A stretch of 64,000 bases of DNA from Luteimonas sp. (lineage in GTDB: Bacteria; Pseudomonadota; Gammaproteobacteria; Xanthomonadales; Xanthomonadaceae), in contig JANPZU010000004.1 of NCBI GenBank assembly GCA_024707405.1, forward strand, positions 62,001 through 126,000, in the 5' to 3' direction. Within the stretch, counting starts at the first letter, position 1. Every line of letters starts with the position of its first letter. The notes below the pieces were generated by a model. The model was not told the DNA's origin. It worked only from the letters and a program-made list of their open reading frames with translations, and did no database searches. Positions 9,506-18,471 of this stretch are shown piece by piece. The position numbers and the translations under genes are program-made.

Positions 9506-10735
9506 CTATTGCTGGCGCAGCGCCTCGATGGGATCGAGCTGGCTGGCCTTGCTGGCCGGGTAATAGCCGAAGAACAGGCCGGTCGCGACCGAGAACCCCG
9601 CGGCGAGCGCGACCACCTTGCCGTTGAGCGCCACCGGCAATTCCGAGTTGAACTGGCCGACCAGCAACGCGCCCACGACACCGATCAGGATGCCGAGCGC
9701 GCCGCCGATCAGCGAGATCAGCATCGCCTCGGCCAGGAATTGCCTGCGGATGTCGGACGGCCCGGCGCCCACCGCCATGCGCAGCCCGATCTCCCGGATG
9801 CGCTCGGTCACCGACACCAGCATGATGTTCATGATGCCGATGCCGCCGACGACCAGCGAGATCGTCGCCACCGCGCCGAGCAGCCATGACATCAACCGCG
9901 TCGTCGCGGTGCGCGTGGCCACGATCTCGGCCATGTTGCGCACGCGGAAGTCGTCTTCCGCGCCGGGCGCGATGCGATGGCGCTGGCGCAACAACGATTC
10001 GAGTTCGCCCTGCACGTAGGTCAGATCGTTCGCATTGGCGACCGCCAGCGCGATTTCCATCACCGCGCCGGGCGGCATGCCCATCGATCCCATCAGGCGG
10101 CGCCGCGCCGTTTCCAGCGGCACCATCACCACCTCGTCCTGGTCACGGCCCCAACTGCTCTGGCCCTTCGGCGCCAGCGTACCGATCACGGTCAACGGCA
10201 CCCGGCCGATGCGGATCGTCTCGCCGATGCCACTTTCCTCGCCGAACAGTTCGCGACGCACGGTTTCGCCCAGCAGCACGACCTTGTCGTCGCCGACTTC
10301 GTCGAACCCCTGCCCGTCGGCAATGCTCCAGCCGTAGATGGTCAGGTAGTCCGGATCGACGCCTTGCCAACTGCTGTTCCAGTTGCGTTCCGCGTACACC
10401 ACCTGGCTGCTGCCACGCAGCGACCCGGAGATGTATTCCACTTCAGGGATCTCGCCGCGGATCGCATCCACGTCGCCCTGGTTGAGGGTGAAGAAGCTGC
10501 TCGCGCTCATGCGTACGCCACCGGTGCTGCGCGGCACGTTCGAGGAGATGTCCAGCCGCTGCGAACCCAGGCCCGAGACCATCTTGTCGATCTCGGCCTG
10601 CGTGCCCTGCCCGACCGAGACCATCACGATCACCGAGGCGATGCCGATGATCACGCCGAGCGAGGTCAACGCGCTGCGCATCCAGTTGCCGCGCAAGGCG
10701 TAGAACGCGGTGCGCATGACGTCGGCGAAATTCAT
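9506..10735 (-). CDS. ABC transporter permease, MacB/FtsX type
   Basis: 409 residues. One N-terminal membrane segment (SLGVIIGIASVIVMVSVGQG), a large periplasmic MacB-PCD domain, then three C-terminal segments including VVGGIGIMNIMLVSVTERIREIGLRMAVGA and a final SQLDPIEALRQQ, the FtsX signature. It is the permease half of a MacAB-type export machine whose ATPase is a separate protein here. It overlaps the ATPase gene by 4 nt (ATGA). The likely job is mechanotransmission, exporting a peptide, lipid or antibiotic from the periplasm through an outer-membrane channel; no TolC-like gene is in the window. Confidence 0.9.
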   Translation of the reverse strand: MNFADVMRTAFYALRGNWMRSALTSLGVIIGIASVIVMVSVGQGTQAEIDKMVSGLGSQRLDISSNVPRSTGGVRMSASSFFTLNQGDVDAIRGEIPEVEYISGSLRGSSQVVYAERNWNSSWQGVDPDYLTIYGWSIADGQGFDEVGDDKVVLLGETVRRELFGEESGIGETIRIGRVPLTVIGTLAPKGQSSWGRDQDEVVMVPLETARRRLMGSMGMPPGAVMEIALAVANANDLTYVQGELESLLRQRHRIAPGAEDDFRVRNMAEIVATRTATTRLMSWLLGAVATISLVVGGIGIMNIMLVSVTERIREIGLRMAVGAGPSDIRRQFLAEAMLISLIGGALGILIGVVGALLVGQFNSELPVALNGKVVALAAGFSVATGLFFGYYPASKASQLDPIEALRQQ

Positions 10736-11442
10736 GCCTCGGCTCCTTCGATGTGCATCTCGCCGTCACGCATCACGTAGGTGCGGTCGGCGTGCGCGGC
10801 CACTTCGGCATCGTGGGTAATCAGCACCACGGTATGGCCTTCGTCGCGAAGGCGCTTGAACAGCGCCAGGATCTCCTCGCCGGTCTTCGAGTCCAGTGCG
10901 CCGGTCGGTTCGTCCGCCAGCAGGATCGCCGGCCGGTTGATCAGCGCGCGCGCGATCGCCACGCGCTGCTGCTGGCCGCCGGACAACTCGCTGGGGCGGT
11001 GCGATGCGCGTCCACCCAGGCCCACGGCGTCCAGCGCTTCCAAGGCCAGCCGCCTGCGTTCGGCAGGTGGCACCTGTGCGTAACCCAGCGGCATCGCGAC
11101 GTTCTCCTCGGCCGTCATCCTCGGCAGCAGGTTGAAGCCCTGAAACACGAAGCCGATCTTGTCGCGTCGCAGGATGGCCAACTGTTCGCGGTCGAGCGTC
11201 GCCACGTCCACGCCATCGCACAAGTAGGTGCCAGAAGTCGGCGTGTCGAGGCAACCGATCAGGTTCATCAGGGTCGACTTGCCCGAACCCGACGGCCCCA
11301 TGATCGCGATGAACTCGCCCTGCCCAATGCGCATGTCCGCACCCTGCAACGCGACCACCTCGGCCTCGCTGCCTTCGGCATAGACCTTGCGCAGTGCACG
11401 CGTCTCGATGACGGGTACCACCTCTGGCGCCAGCCCGTTCAT
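10732..11442 (-). CDS. ABC transporter ATP-binding protein, MacB/LolD type
   Basis: 236 residues. Walker A GPSGSGKST, Q-loop FVFQGFNLLPRMT, signature LSGGQQQRVAIARAL, Walker B ILLADEPTGALD and the H-loop histidine in VVLITHDAEVAAHA are all intact. The ATG is in a 4-nt overlap with the preceding membrane-fusion gene, and the stop overlaps the permease gene. Closest in type to the nucleotide-binding domain of MacB and LolD. Confidence 0.93.
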   Translation of the reverse strand: MNGLAPEVVPVIETRALRKVYAEGSEAEVVALQGADMRIGQGEFIAIMGPSGSGKSTLMNLIGCLDTPTSGTYLCDGVDVATLDREQLAILRRDKIGFVFQGFNLLPRMTAEENVAMPLGYAQVPPAERRRLALEALDAVGLGGRASHRPSELSGGQQQRVAIARALINRPAILLADEPTGALDSKTGEEILALFKRLRDEGHTVVLITHDAEVAAHADRTYVMRDGEMHIEGAEA

Positions 11443-12973
11443 CGCGCGGCGCGCTCCCCGGTGATGATCACGTCGCCTTCCTGCAGGTTGCCAGTGACTT
11501 CCGTGCTGCTGCCGTCGCTGGCGCCCACGCGCACGTTGACCGGTTCGCGCCGGCCATCGACCAGCTTGTAGAGCGTGGTGCGGGTCGCGGTGAGCGTCGA
11601 GGACAACGCCGCATTCCAGCGTTGGCGCTGCGATTCGTCGAGCAGGCGGGTGAACTCGGCGAAGTTCTGCTGCATCCGCTCGAGCATGCGCTGGCGGATC
11701 TGCGCCTGCAGGTTGGCATCGCCACCGCCACCGGCGCCCATGCGCATCACCATCGCGCCCGGCGGGGGCCGCCTGCGCCGGCGCCCGACCGCTGCTGCCC
11801 GCCCTGCTGGCGCGCCGCTTCCATTCGCTCGCGCTGTTCGGCGATGGCCTTGTCGAAAGCGGCCCGCTGCTCGGCGTTGAGGTCGAGCGTGCCGGCAATG
11901 CGTTCGAGTTCGTCGGACATGCCCGCGCGGGAGCCGCCCGACGATTGCCCTTGCGCCGGCGCGGCCTCGCCCACCGGCTTGTAGCGCAGCGCGGCGTTGG
12001 ACACCTTCAGCACGTCGCGGCGGTTGCTGACCTCGATCTCGGCATTCACCGTCAAGCCTGGCAACAAAGTGCCGTCGCCGTTGTCCACGCTGACGACCAC
12101 GGGGTACGTGACCACGTTGTTGGTGGTCGCAGCCGCCAGGCGTACCTGGTCGACCACGCCACGGAACTGGCGATCCGGGAACGCATCGGCGGTGAACGAC
12201 ACCGTTTGTCCTTCGCGCACCTGCCCGATGTCGGCCTCGTCCACCGCCAGCTCGATCTTCATCTTCGACAGGTCTTCGGCGATGGTGAACAACTCAGGCG
12301 CCTGCAGGCTGGCAGCAACCGTCTGGCCCTGTTCGACCGTGCGCGTCAGCACCACGCCGTCCACCGGCGAGCGGATCACGGTGCGATCAAGGTTCACCCG
12401 CGTGGTCTGGGTGGACGCGGTCTGCTGGCGGATTTGCGCCTGGGTCGAATTGACCTGGGCACGCGCCTGGTCAAGGGCGGCGCGCGCCTGGTCGACGTCG
12501 GCCTGCGCGACCAGCCGCTGCGTGCCCAGGTCGGCCTTGCGGCGGTAGTCGAGCTCGGCGTTGCGCAGGGTCGCCTGCGCCTGCGCCAGCGATGCGCGCG
12601 CACTGGCGATCTGTGCGTTGCCCTGTTCGATCTGCGCCTCGTAGGTGCTTGGATCGATCCGCGCCAACACGTCGCCGCGCTTGACCTCGCTGTTGAAGTC
12701 GACCAGCACGTCGGTCACCTGGCCGGAGATCTGGCTGCCGACCACCACGGTGGAGATCGCACTCAGCGTGCCGGTGGCCGAGATCGCGACGCGGATGTCG
12801 CCGCGTTCGACCTCTGACGTGCGGAAGGCGCCCGTGGTGTCGGTCTGGTTGCGCTTGCTCCAGTACCAGCCACCCGCCGCGACGACGGCGATGACGACCG
12901 CCGCGATGGCGATGCGGGAAAGGGTCTTGCTGCGTTGCCTGGGGGTCGACCTGGACGATGGACGGGTGCTCAT
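11439..12973 (-). pseudogene. Membrane-fusion protein (MacA/RND-type adaptor), frameshifted near its 3' end
   Basis: Reads as 408 residues then a shift. Residues 20-40 are a membrane anchor; GSQISGQVTDVLVDFNSEVK and RSPVDGVVLTRTVEQGQTVA are the lipoyl halves flanking an Ala/Gln-rich alpha-hairpin (about 105-190). After ALRYKPVG comes a Gln/Ala-rich segment, and the frame breaks at a G5 tract (11764-11768). The other frame continues with an LQAQIRQRMLERM helix and the YKLVDGRREPVNVRVGASDG domain that ends MacA relatives. One extra base in the tract restores a 511-residue protein. It may be functional if the indel is a sequencing error, or if ribosomes slip on the CCCCC run. Confidence 0.8.
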
Positions 12974-13070
12974 GCGCTCGATTCACGGAAACATTCGAAG
13001 CAGGCTAACGCATCCATGGGACATGAGTTGACAGCCGCCGCGGGCCGATCGCGCAAGGCGATACGCGCCT

Positions 13071-14360
13071 TCAGTTTGCAGCCGGGAACAAGCGCACCGT
13101 CGCCAGCGTGCCTTCGCCCGGCACGCTCTCCAGCGTGACCGGCCATCCGAACCGGTCACCCAGACGACGCACGATGGTCAGCCCGATCCCCTTCCCGATC
13201 GGATTGAACTGATCGGCGCGGAAGAACGGGTCGTAGGCATGGCGCAAGGTATCGGCGGACATGCCGATCCCGGTGTCGCGGATGCGGATCGCATCGGCCT
13301 CGATCTCGACCTCGATGCTGCCGCTGTCGGTGAACGTGCAGGCATTGCTGAGCAGGTGGCCCAGCATCACCCCAAGCACGCGCGGCGGCGCGAACATGCG
13401 CGGCGCGGCGTTGCCGGCCACGCGCAACTCGACGGACTTGCCTTCCAGCAGGGGACGCACCTTCTCGACTTCGTCGGCCACCACGTCGACGACGTCGAAC
13501 TCCTCGCTCTGCGGCTCGACCCCGCGTTCGCGCGCCAGGATCAGGAACGCATCGACCAGCGACTCCATGTCCTGTACCGCGCGCTGGATCCGCTGCAATG
13601 ATCGTTGCGCATGCGGCGGCATCGAAGGATCGCCTAGCATCATGTCACTGGCCACGCGCACGATGGTCAGCGGCGTGCGCAGCTCGTGGCTGGCATCGCG
13701 GGTGAAATCCCGTTCGCGTTGGACGAAGTCGGCCACGCGTGTGGCCAACCCCCCAAGCGCGGTCGACAGCGCGCGCATTTCCTTGCTGGTGTCGGCTGCA
13801 AGCGGATACGGCAGGACGATGGGCACGGTGGCGTCCCATCCTCCGGGATCCCACTGCATGACCACGTCGGACAGGCGGTTGATCGGCAACACCATCCGCC
13901 GGGAACGCCGGTAGGTGAGCCAGGTGATCAGCAGGACGGAGACCGCGCCGAAGGCGATCAGCCCCGCCGCCGCGAGCACCACGATCCGATCCACCTCGCC
14001 CGTGGGCATGACGAGGTAAAGGTCGCCGGCAGGCGAGCGGCTCAGCAGGACCTTGCCCTGCCCGCCCGGCAAGGTGGAATGGCCGGGCAATACATTGAGC
14101 AGGTGCTCGGGCAGCCGTGCATCGGTGGCGCCGGGTGCGACGAACCATCCACCCACCAACGCCGATCCGGGACGCGCCTGCCCGCCGGATGCCTCCATGG
14201 CACTCCAGAACCCGGTCGCCTCCGCATCAAGCCAATGCTCCACCAAGGCGTTTCGTGCCAGCCATGCCACGGCCATCACGCCCACCAACACGGCGAGCAC
14301 GGCGAGCAACGCCTGCGTCACGAAGGCGAAGCGGATGCGCTTCGGCAACCCCTGGGGCAT
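13071..14360 (-). CDS. Sensor histidine kinase
   Basis: 429 residues. Membrane segments at about 10-34 and 127-148 enclose a periplasmic domain of some 90 residues. The H-box DASHELRTPLTIVRV carries the phospho-accepting histidine; the N-box LLSNACTFTD, G1 RIRDTGIGMS and G2 GKGIGLTIVRRL follow. Encoded 24 nt after the OmpR-family regulator on the same strand and about 100 nt before the membrane-fusion gene, so a regulator-sensor-exporter operon is likely. The signal is unknown; the C terminus resembles kinases of the ColS/PhoQ type, but I do not assign a name. Confidence 0.9.
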   Translation of the reverse strand: MPQGLPKRIRFAFVTQALLAVLAVLVGVMAVAWLARNALVEHWLDAEATGFWSAMEASGGQARPGSALVGGWFVAPGATDARLPEHLLNVLPGHSTLPGGQGKVLLSRSPAGDLYLVMPTGEVDRIVVLAAAGLIAFGAVSVLLITWLTYRRSRRMVLPINRLSDVVMQWDPGGWDATVPIVLPYPLAADTSKEMRALSTALGGLATRVADFVQRERDFTRDASHELRTPLTIVRVASDMMLGDPSMPPHAQRSLQRIQRAVQDMESLVDAFLILARERGVEPQSEEFDVVDVVADEVEKVRPLLEGKSVELRVAGNAAPRMFAPPRVLGVMLGHLLSNACTFTDSGSIEVEIEADAIRIRDTGIGMSADTLRHAYDPFFRADQFNPIGKGIGLTIVRRLGDRFGWPVTLESVPGEGTLATVRLFPAAN

Positions 14361-14384
14361 CGTCTCTGGCCTGGATCCCCGGGG

Positions 14385-15098
14385 TCAGGCCGGCGCTTGT
14401 TCGATGTCGGCAATGCGGTAACCGGCGCTTTGCACCGTATGCAGCAGTTGCTTGTCGTAGGGCTTGTCGATGATCTTGCGCAGGTTGTAGAGATGGCTGC
14501 GCAGCGTGTCCGAATCCGGCAGCCCGTTGCCCCAGATCTCGCGCTCGATCTCTTGTCGATTCACCACGCGCGGCGACTCGCGCATCAGGATGGTCAGCAG
14601 CTTCATGCCGATCGGCGACAACTGCAGCTCGTCGCCATTGCGCGTGGCGCGCATGCTGGCCGGGTCGAGCACCAGGTCGGCGATCTTCAGCACTTCCGAG
14701 CCCACCTGACGGCGTTCGCGGCGGATCAGCGCCCTCAACCGAGCTTCCAGTTCCTGGATCGCAAATGGCTTGGTCAGGTAATCGTCGGCACCCGACGACA
14801 GCCCGGTCAACTTCTCGTCCAGCGTGTCGCGTGCGGTCAGCATCAGCACCGGCGTCGACTTGCGCGCCTCCTGCCGCAACCGCTTGCAGACCTCGATGCC
14901 GTCCAGCCGCGGCAGCATCAGGTCAAGGACGATCACGTCGTAAGTGTTTTCGCTGGCCAGTCGGTAACCATCCAGCCCGTCCTGGGCGTAATCGACCTCG
15001 AAGCCGCGGCTTTCGAGGTACTCGCCCACCATTTCCGAGATGTTGCGGTTGTCCTCCACGATGAGGACGAGTCCGCCGGTGTCCTGTCCACTACGCAT
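14385..15098 (-). CDS. Response regulator, OmpR/PhoB family
   Basis: 237 residues. Receiver domain with acidic pocket EDN, phospho-acceptor aspartate in VIVLDLMLPRLDG, the conserved threonine in LMLTARD and lysine in YLTKPF. C-terminal winged-helix: LSPIGMKLLTILMRESPRVVN, recognition helix SDTLRSHLYNLRKIIDK and TVQSAGYRI. First gene of the minus-strand unit leading through the kinase to the ABC exporter, which it probably controls. Divergent from the DUF486 gene across about 170 nt. Confidence 0.93.
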   Translation of the reverse strand: MRSGQDTGGLVLIVEDNRNISEMVGEYLESRGFEVDYAQDGLDGYRLASENTYDVIVLDLMLPRLDGIEVCKRLRQEARKSTPVLMLTARDTLDEKLTGLSSGADDYLTKPFAIQELEARLRALIRRERRQVGSEVLKIADLVLDPASMRATRNGDELQLSPIGMKLLTILMRESPRVVNRQEIEREIWGNGLPDSDTLRSHLYNLRKIIDKPYDKQLLHTVQSAGYRIADIEQAPA

Positions 15099-15267
15099 GT
15101 CTTGTCCACCCGCCCCATCGGGGCATTTCCTTCAACTTTGTGAAGACTGCAACGGCCGGCATGACAGGTTTGTGAAGACGGTCTGCGCATCGTCAAAATG
15201 CGCCGAACGCCGACGAAACAGGGCCGAACAGACCTAGACTGGCGGCCTTGTCCCATGAGTGCCCGCC

Positions 15268-15615
15268 ATGCCTACCCTCATCGACCGTCTGTTCCCCGTG
15301 GCCCTGCTGGTGGTTTCGAACATCTTCATGACCTTCGCGTGGTACGGGCACCTCAAGTTCAAGTCCGCGCCGCTGTTCGGCGTGATCCTGATCAGTTGGG
15401 GCATCGCCTTCTTCGAGTACTGCCTGGCCGTGCCCGCCAACCGCTTCGGCAGCGCCATCTATTCCGCGCCGCAGCTCAAGGGCATGCAGGAAGTCATCAC
15501 CCTGATCGTGTTCGCCGCATTCTCGACGTTTTACCTGGGGCAATCGTTGAAGTGGAATCATTGGGCCGGCTTCGCCCTGATCGCCGTCGCGGCATGGCTG
15601 ATCTTCATGGAATGA
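15268..15615 (+). CDS. DUF486/DMT-like small membrane protein
   Basis: 115 residues with four hydrophobic segments: a start-proximal VALLVVSNIFMTFAWYGHL, a second around ILISWGIAFFEYCLAVPANR, a third VITLIVFAAFSTFYLGQ and a last GFALIAVAAWLIF. This is the DUF486 family, related to half-size drug/metabolite transporters. Function unknown. An in-frame GTG lies 9 nt upstream; the ATG is the usual family start (MPTLIDRL). A decayed copy of its 3' end lies 83 nt downstream. Confidence 0.88.
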   Translation: MPTLIDRLFPVALLVVSNIFMTFAWYGHLKFKSAPLFGVILISWGIAFFEYCLAVPANRFGSAIYSAPQLKGMQEVITLIVFAAFSTFYLGQSLKWNHWAGFALIAVAAWLIFME

Positions 15616-15697
15616 CGGGCGGCATGCGTCGCACGTCAGGTTTCGTCAGCCGCGCGCGCGGCACAATCATCCACACGCCCATCGATTCAGGCGGGCG

Positions 15698-15750
15698 GGG
15701 CCGGCTTCGCCCTGATCGCCGTCGCGGCCTGGCTGATTTTCATGGAATGA
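15698..15750 (+). pseudogene. 3' remnant of a second DUF486 gene
   Basis: 53 bp repeat of the last 53 bp of the intact DUF486 gene (15563-15615), including the TGA stop and encoding GFALIAVAAWLIFME. Only two positions differ and both are synonymous (GCA to GCC, ATC to ATT). No start or upstream homology is visible in the 82 nt between the two copies, so the rest of a former tandem copy seems to have been deleted. Confidence 0.8.
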
Positions 15751-15861
15751 GTGCGAGGCAATTCACTGGCGTCAGCCAAGCGTCGGAACTCACTCGCGAG
15801 CAGTGAAAGTTCGTGCTGAGCTGAAAGTTGCAATCGCAGCCCGGCCACGATTCGCGCGATT

Positions 15862-16164
15862 TCAGAACCGGATTTTCCCGGTGAGGATGTCCTTGAACAT
15901 CACCCAATCGCCCACGAACGAGTAGAACGGGTGCTTGAACGTCGCCGGCCTGTTCTTCTCGAAGAAGAAATGCCCGACCCAGGCAAAGGCATAACCGGAC
16001 ACCAGCGCACCCAGCAACCACCACGCATTGGCCTGCACGATGGCGAGCACGACGCAGCCAATCGCGACGCAACTGCCGATGAAATGCAGCCGGCGCGACG
16101 TGCGATGGCTGTGTTCGCTGAGATAGAACGGATAGAACTCGCGGAAGCTGGCAAACCGGGCCAT
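15862..16164 (-). CDS. Mpo1-like (DUF962) membrane protein
   Basis: 100 residues. The family pattern FYPFYLSEHSHRTSRRLHFIG, then a membrane hairpin, then WVGHFFFEKNRPATFKHPFY is complete, including the conserved histidines that bind iron in yeast Mpo1, a 2-hydroxy fatty acid dioxygenase. The bacterial role is not established. The ATG at MARFASF is preferred; an in-frame extension upstream is a shadow of mazG. Located 79 nt downstream of mazG on the same strand. Confidence 0.88.
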   Translation of the reverse strand: MARFASFREFYPFYLSEHSHRTSRRLHFIGSCVAIGCVVLAIVQANAWWLLGALVSGYAFAWVGHFFFEKNRPATFKHPFYSFVGDWVMFKDILTGKIRF

Positions 16165-16243
16165 GCACTGCCCTCCCTCGGGCTGGTCGCTGCACGGCCA
16201 TGATGACCGCCGCTGCCACGCGGCACAACCGCGCGACGGAGGG

Positions 16244-17062
16244 TCATTCCCCGCGTTTGGCGCGCTCCCAGTACGCGTCCTGCGCGTCCAGCGGCAGGTC
16301 TTCCAGGCGCGTGCCGTCTGCAGCCGCCAACGCTTCCATCGCACGGAAGCGACGCTCGAACTTGTGGTTGGCGCCACGCAACGCGGCGCCGACATCGACC
16401 TTCGCATGCCGCGCGAGGTTCGCCGCGACGAACAGCAGGTCGCCGATCTCGTCCTGCAGACGCGTGCGCGCCTCGCCATCATCGGGATCGGCAGCAATCG
16501 CCGCAAACTCGACCTGCACCTCGCCGATCTCCTCGTGCAACTTGTCGATCACCGGCTGCGGGCCGGGCCAGTCGAATCCAACCCGCGCCGCACGGTTCTG
16601 CAGTTTCACCGCACGCTGCCACTCCGGCAGGCCGCGTGATACGCCTGCAAGCGCCGAAGCATCCCGTTCGCCCGCGGCCTCGCGTTCGGCGCGCTTGATC
16701 TGTTCCCAGTTGGCGGTCTGCGCCTCGGCATCGTCGAACGAGGCATCACCGAACACATGCGGATGCCGGCGCACCATCTTGTCGCTGATCGACGCGACCA
16801 CGTCGGCGAACGCGAAGGCGCCCTGCTCCTCCGCCATCCGCGCATGGAACACCACCTGCAGCAACAGGTCCCCGAGTTCGTCCTTCAACGCCGGCAGGTC
16901 GTTGCGGTCGATGGCATCGGCGACTTCGTACGCCTCCTCGATGGTGTACGGCGCGATGGTCGAGAAATCCTGCTCCAGATCCCACGGGCAACCGCCTTGC
17001 GGATCGCGCAGGCGCGCCATGATCGCGAGCAGGGTTTCGATGTGCTTCGGGTCGTCGGCCAT
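16244..17062 (-). CDS. mazG: Nucleoside triphosphate pyrophosphohydrolase MazG
   Basis: 272 residues with two MazG repeats. The first carries CPWDLEQDFSTIAPYTIEEA and the EExxE...ExxD metal motif in EEAYEVADAI and DELGDLLLQVVFH; the second has DKLHEEIGEVQVE and DEIGDLLFVAANLARH. Converts NTPs to NMPs and pyrophosphate and, in E. coli, lowers ppGpp levels and clears damaged nucleotides. The start is 2 nt after the cysQ stop, giving a cysQ-mazG pair. Confidence 0.95.
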   Translation of the reverse strand: MADDPKHIETLLAIMARLRDPQGGCPWDLEQDFSTIAPYTIEEAYEVADAIDRNDLPALKDELGDLLLQVVFHARMAEEQGAFAFADVVASISDKMVRRHPHVFGDASFDDAEAQTANWEQIKRAEREAAGERDASALAGVSRGLPEWQRAVKLQNRAARVGFDWPGPQPVIDKLHEEIGEVQVEFAAIAADPDDGEARTRLQDEIGDLLFVAANLARHAKVDVGAALRGANHKFERRFRAMEALAAADGTRLEDLPLDAQDAYWERAKRGE

Positions 17063-17064
17063 GG

Positions 17065-17871
17065 TCAGATCCAGTCTTGCCATGGCAAGGCGACATCGCC
17101 CAGCGCGATGAAATCGCCGTTGAGCAGGGTGTCGCGCTGGTTGTAACGGAACGGTCGTCCCTGCGGATCCAGCAACGCGCCGCCCGCCGCCTCCAGGATC
17201 GCCTGCCCGGCGGCGGTGTCCCACTCGCTGGTGGGGGCGAAACGCGGGTAGATGTCCATGGCGCCTTCGGCCAGCAGGCAGAACTTCAACGCAGAGCCCA
17301 TGCCGACGGATTCGGTGTCGCCAATGCGCTGCATCAGCGCCGCCGTGCGCGGATCGAGGTGCGAACGACTGGCCGCCACGCGCAGTGGCTGCGATGCCGG
17401 GGCACGCATGCGGATCGCGCGCTCGTCGTCGCCATCGCGGCGGAACGCACCGTGGCCCGGCGTGCCGTGCCAGAGCACACCAGTCACCGGCGCAAGGATC
17501 AGTCCGAACACCGGCACGCCGTGTTCGACCAAGGCGATGTTGATGCAGAACTCGCCATTGCGCTTGACGAACTCGCGGGTGCCGTCGAGCGGATCGACCA
17601 CCCACAAACGTTGCCAGTGGAACCGGTCGACGGCCGCGACGACATGCGCCGACTCTTCCGACAGTACGGGGATATCCGGCGTGAGCGCCTGCAATCCGGC
17701 GACGATGCGGCGGTGCGATGCCATGTCGGCTTCGGTCAGCGGGCTGGCATCGGCCTTGCGGACGACGTCGAAATCACCTTCGTAGACCCGCAGGATGTCG
17801 GTGGCCGCGGCCCGCGCAATGGCGATGACACCTTCGCGCAGACGGGGCGTGAGGATGCCTGCCTCAGGCAC
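17065..17871 (-). CDS. cysQ: 3'(2'),5'-bisphosphate nucleotidase CysQ
   Basis: 268 residues, inositol-monophosphatase fold. Metal-binding motifs: SEESAH (replacing the usual EE pair), WVVDPLDGTREFVKRNGEFC and SEWDTAAGQAILEAAGG. It removes the 3' phosphate of PAP/PAPS formed during sulfate assimilation. Its first 8 nt overlap the 3' end of nudE, and mazG follows immediately: nudE-cysQ-mazG is a three-gene unit of nucleotide housekeeping. Confidence 0.93.
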   Translation of the reverse strand: MPEAGILTPRLREGVIAIARAAATDILRVYEGDFDVVRKADASPLTEADMASHRRIVAGLQALTPDIPVLSEESAHVVAAVDRFHWQRLWVVDPLDGTREFVKRNGEFCINIALVEHGVPVFGLILAPVTGVLWHGTPGHGAFRRDGDDERAIRMRAPASQPLRVAASRSHLDPRTAALMQRIGDTESVGMGSALKFCLLAEGAMDIYPRFAPTSEWDTAAGQAILEAAGGALLDPQGRPFRYNQRDTLLNGDFIALGDVALPWQDWI

Positions 17872-18415
17872 CCGATTGCCTCAGGTACTCGCGTGCAGCG
17901 AACAAGGCGGCGATCGAACGCCCTTCGGAAAAGTCTTCGCGCAGCGCCAGTTCGCCCAGCGCATCGAGCTTCCACGGCACCACTTCGAGTTCTTCCGGCT
18001 CATCACCCGGCAGTCGCTCGGGATACAGGTCTCGCGCCAGCACCACCGTGGTCTCGTGGCTCATGTAGACCGGCGCCAGCGTCAGCGTGCGCACCACGTC
18101 GAGGCGCCGGGCGCCGTAGCCGGCCTCTTCCTTCAGTTCGCGATCCGCCGCCTGCAGCGCGGTTTCGCCTGCATCGATCCGCCCCTTCACCAGGCCCAGT
18201 TCGTAGCGATGCAGTCCAGCCGCGTATTCGCGCACCAGCAGCACGGTGTCGTCGTCGAGCAACGGCACCACGGCAACGGCGCCATGGCCGCGGCCACGCA
18301 GGCGCTCGAACTGTCGGCGCTCGCCATTGCTGAATTCCAGATCCAGCCGTTCCATGCGGTACGGCCCGGCATCGTGCTCGGTGATGCCGTGGATGGTGGG
18401 CAGGCGGCGACTCAT
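17864..18415 (-). CDS. nudE: Nudix hydrolase NudE (ADP-compounds hydrolase)
   Basis: 183 residues. A complete Nudix box GRIDAGETALQAADRELKEE plus AGYGA matches GX5EX7REUXEEXGU. N-terminal RRLPTIHGITEH and the downstream YMSHETTVVLARDLYPE fit NudE, which hydrolyses ADP-ribose, NADH and Ap3A. The ATG at MSRRLPTIH is the family start; the upstream in-frame sequence is a shadow of bioA. Divergent from bioA across 56 nt. Confidence 0.9.
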   Translation of the reverse strand: MSRRLPTIHGITEHDAGPYRMERLDLEFSNGERRQFERLRGRGHGAVAVVPLLDDDTVLLVREYAAGLHRYELGLVKGRIDAGETALQAADRELKEEAGYGARRLDVVRTLTLAPVYMSHETTVVLARDLYPERLPGDEPEELEVVPWKLDALGELALREDFSEGRSIAALFAAREYLRQSGA

Positions 18416-18471
18416 GGCGAACGGAACCCTGCCCTGCAGCGGTGGCCGCACTGGCGGGCGATAATGGAAGG

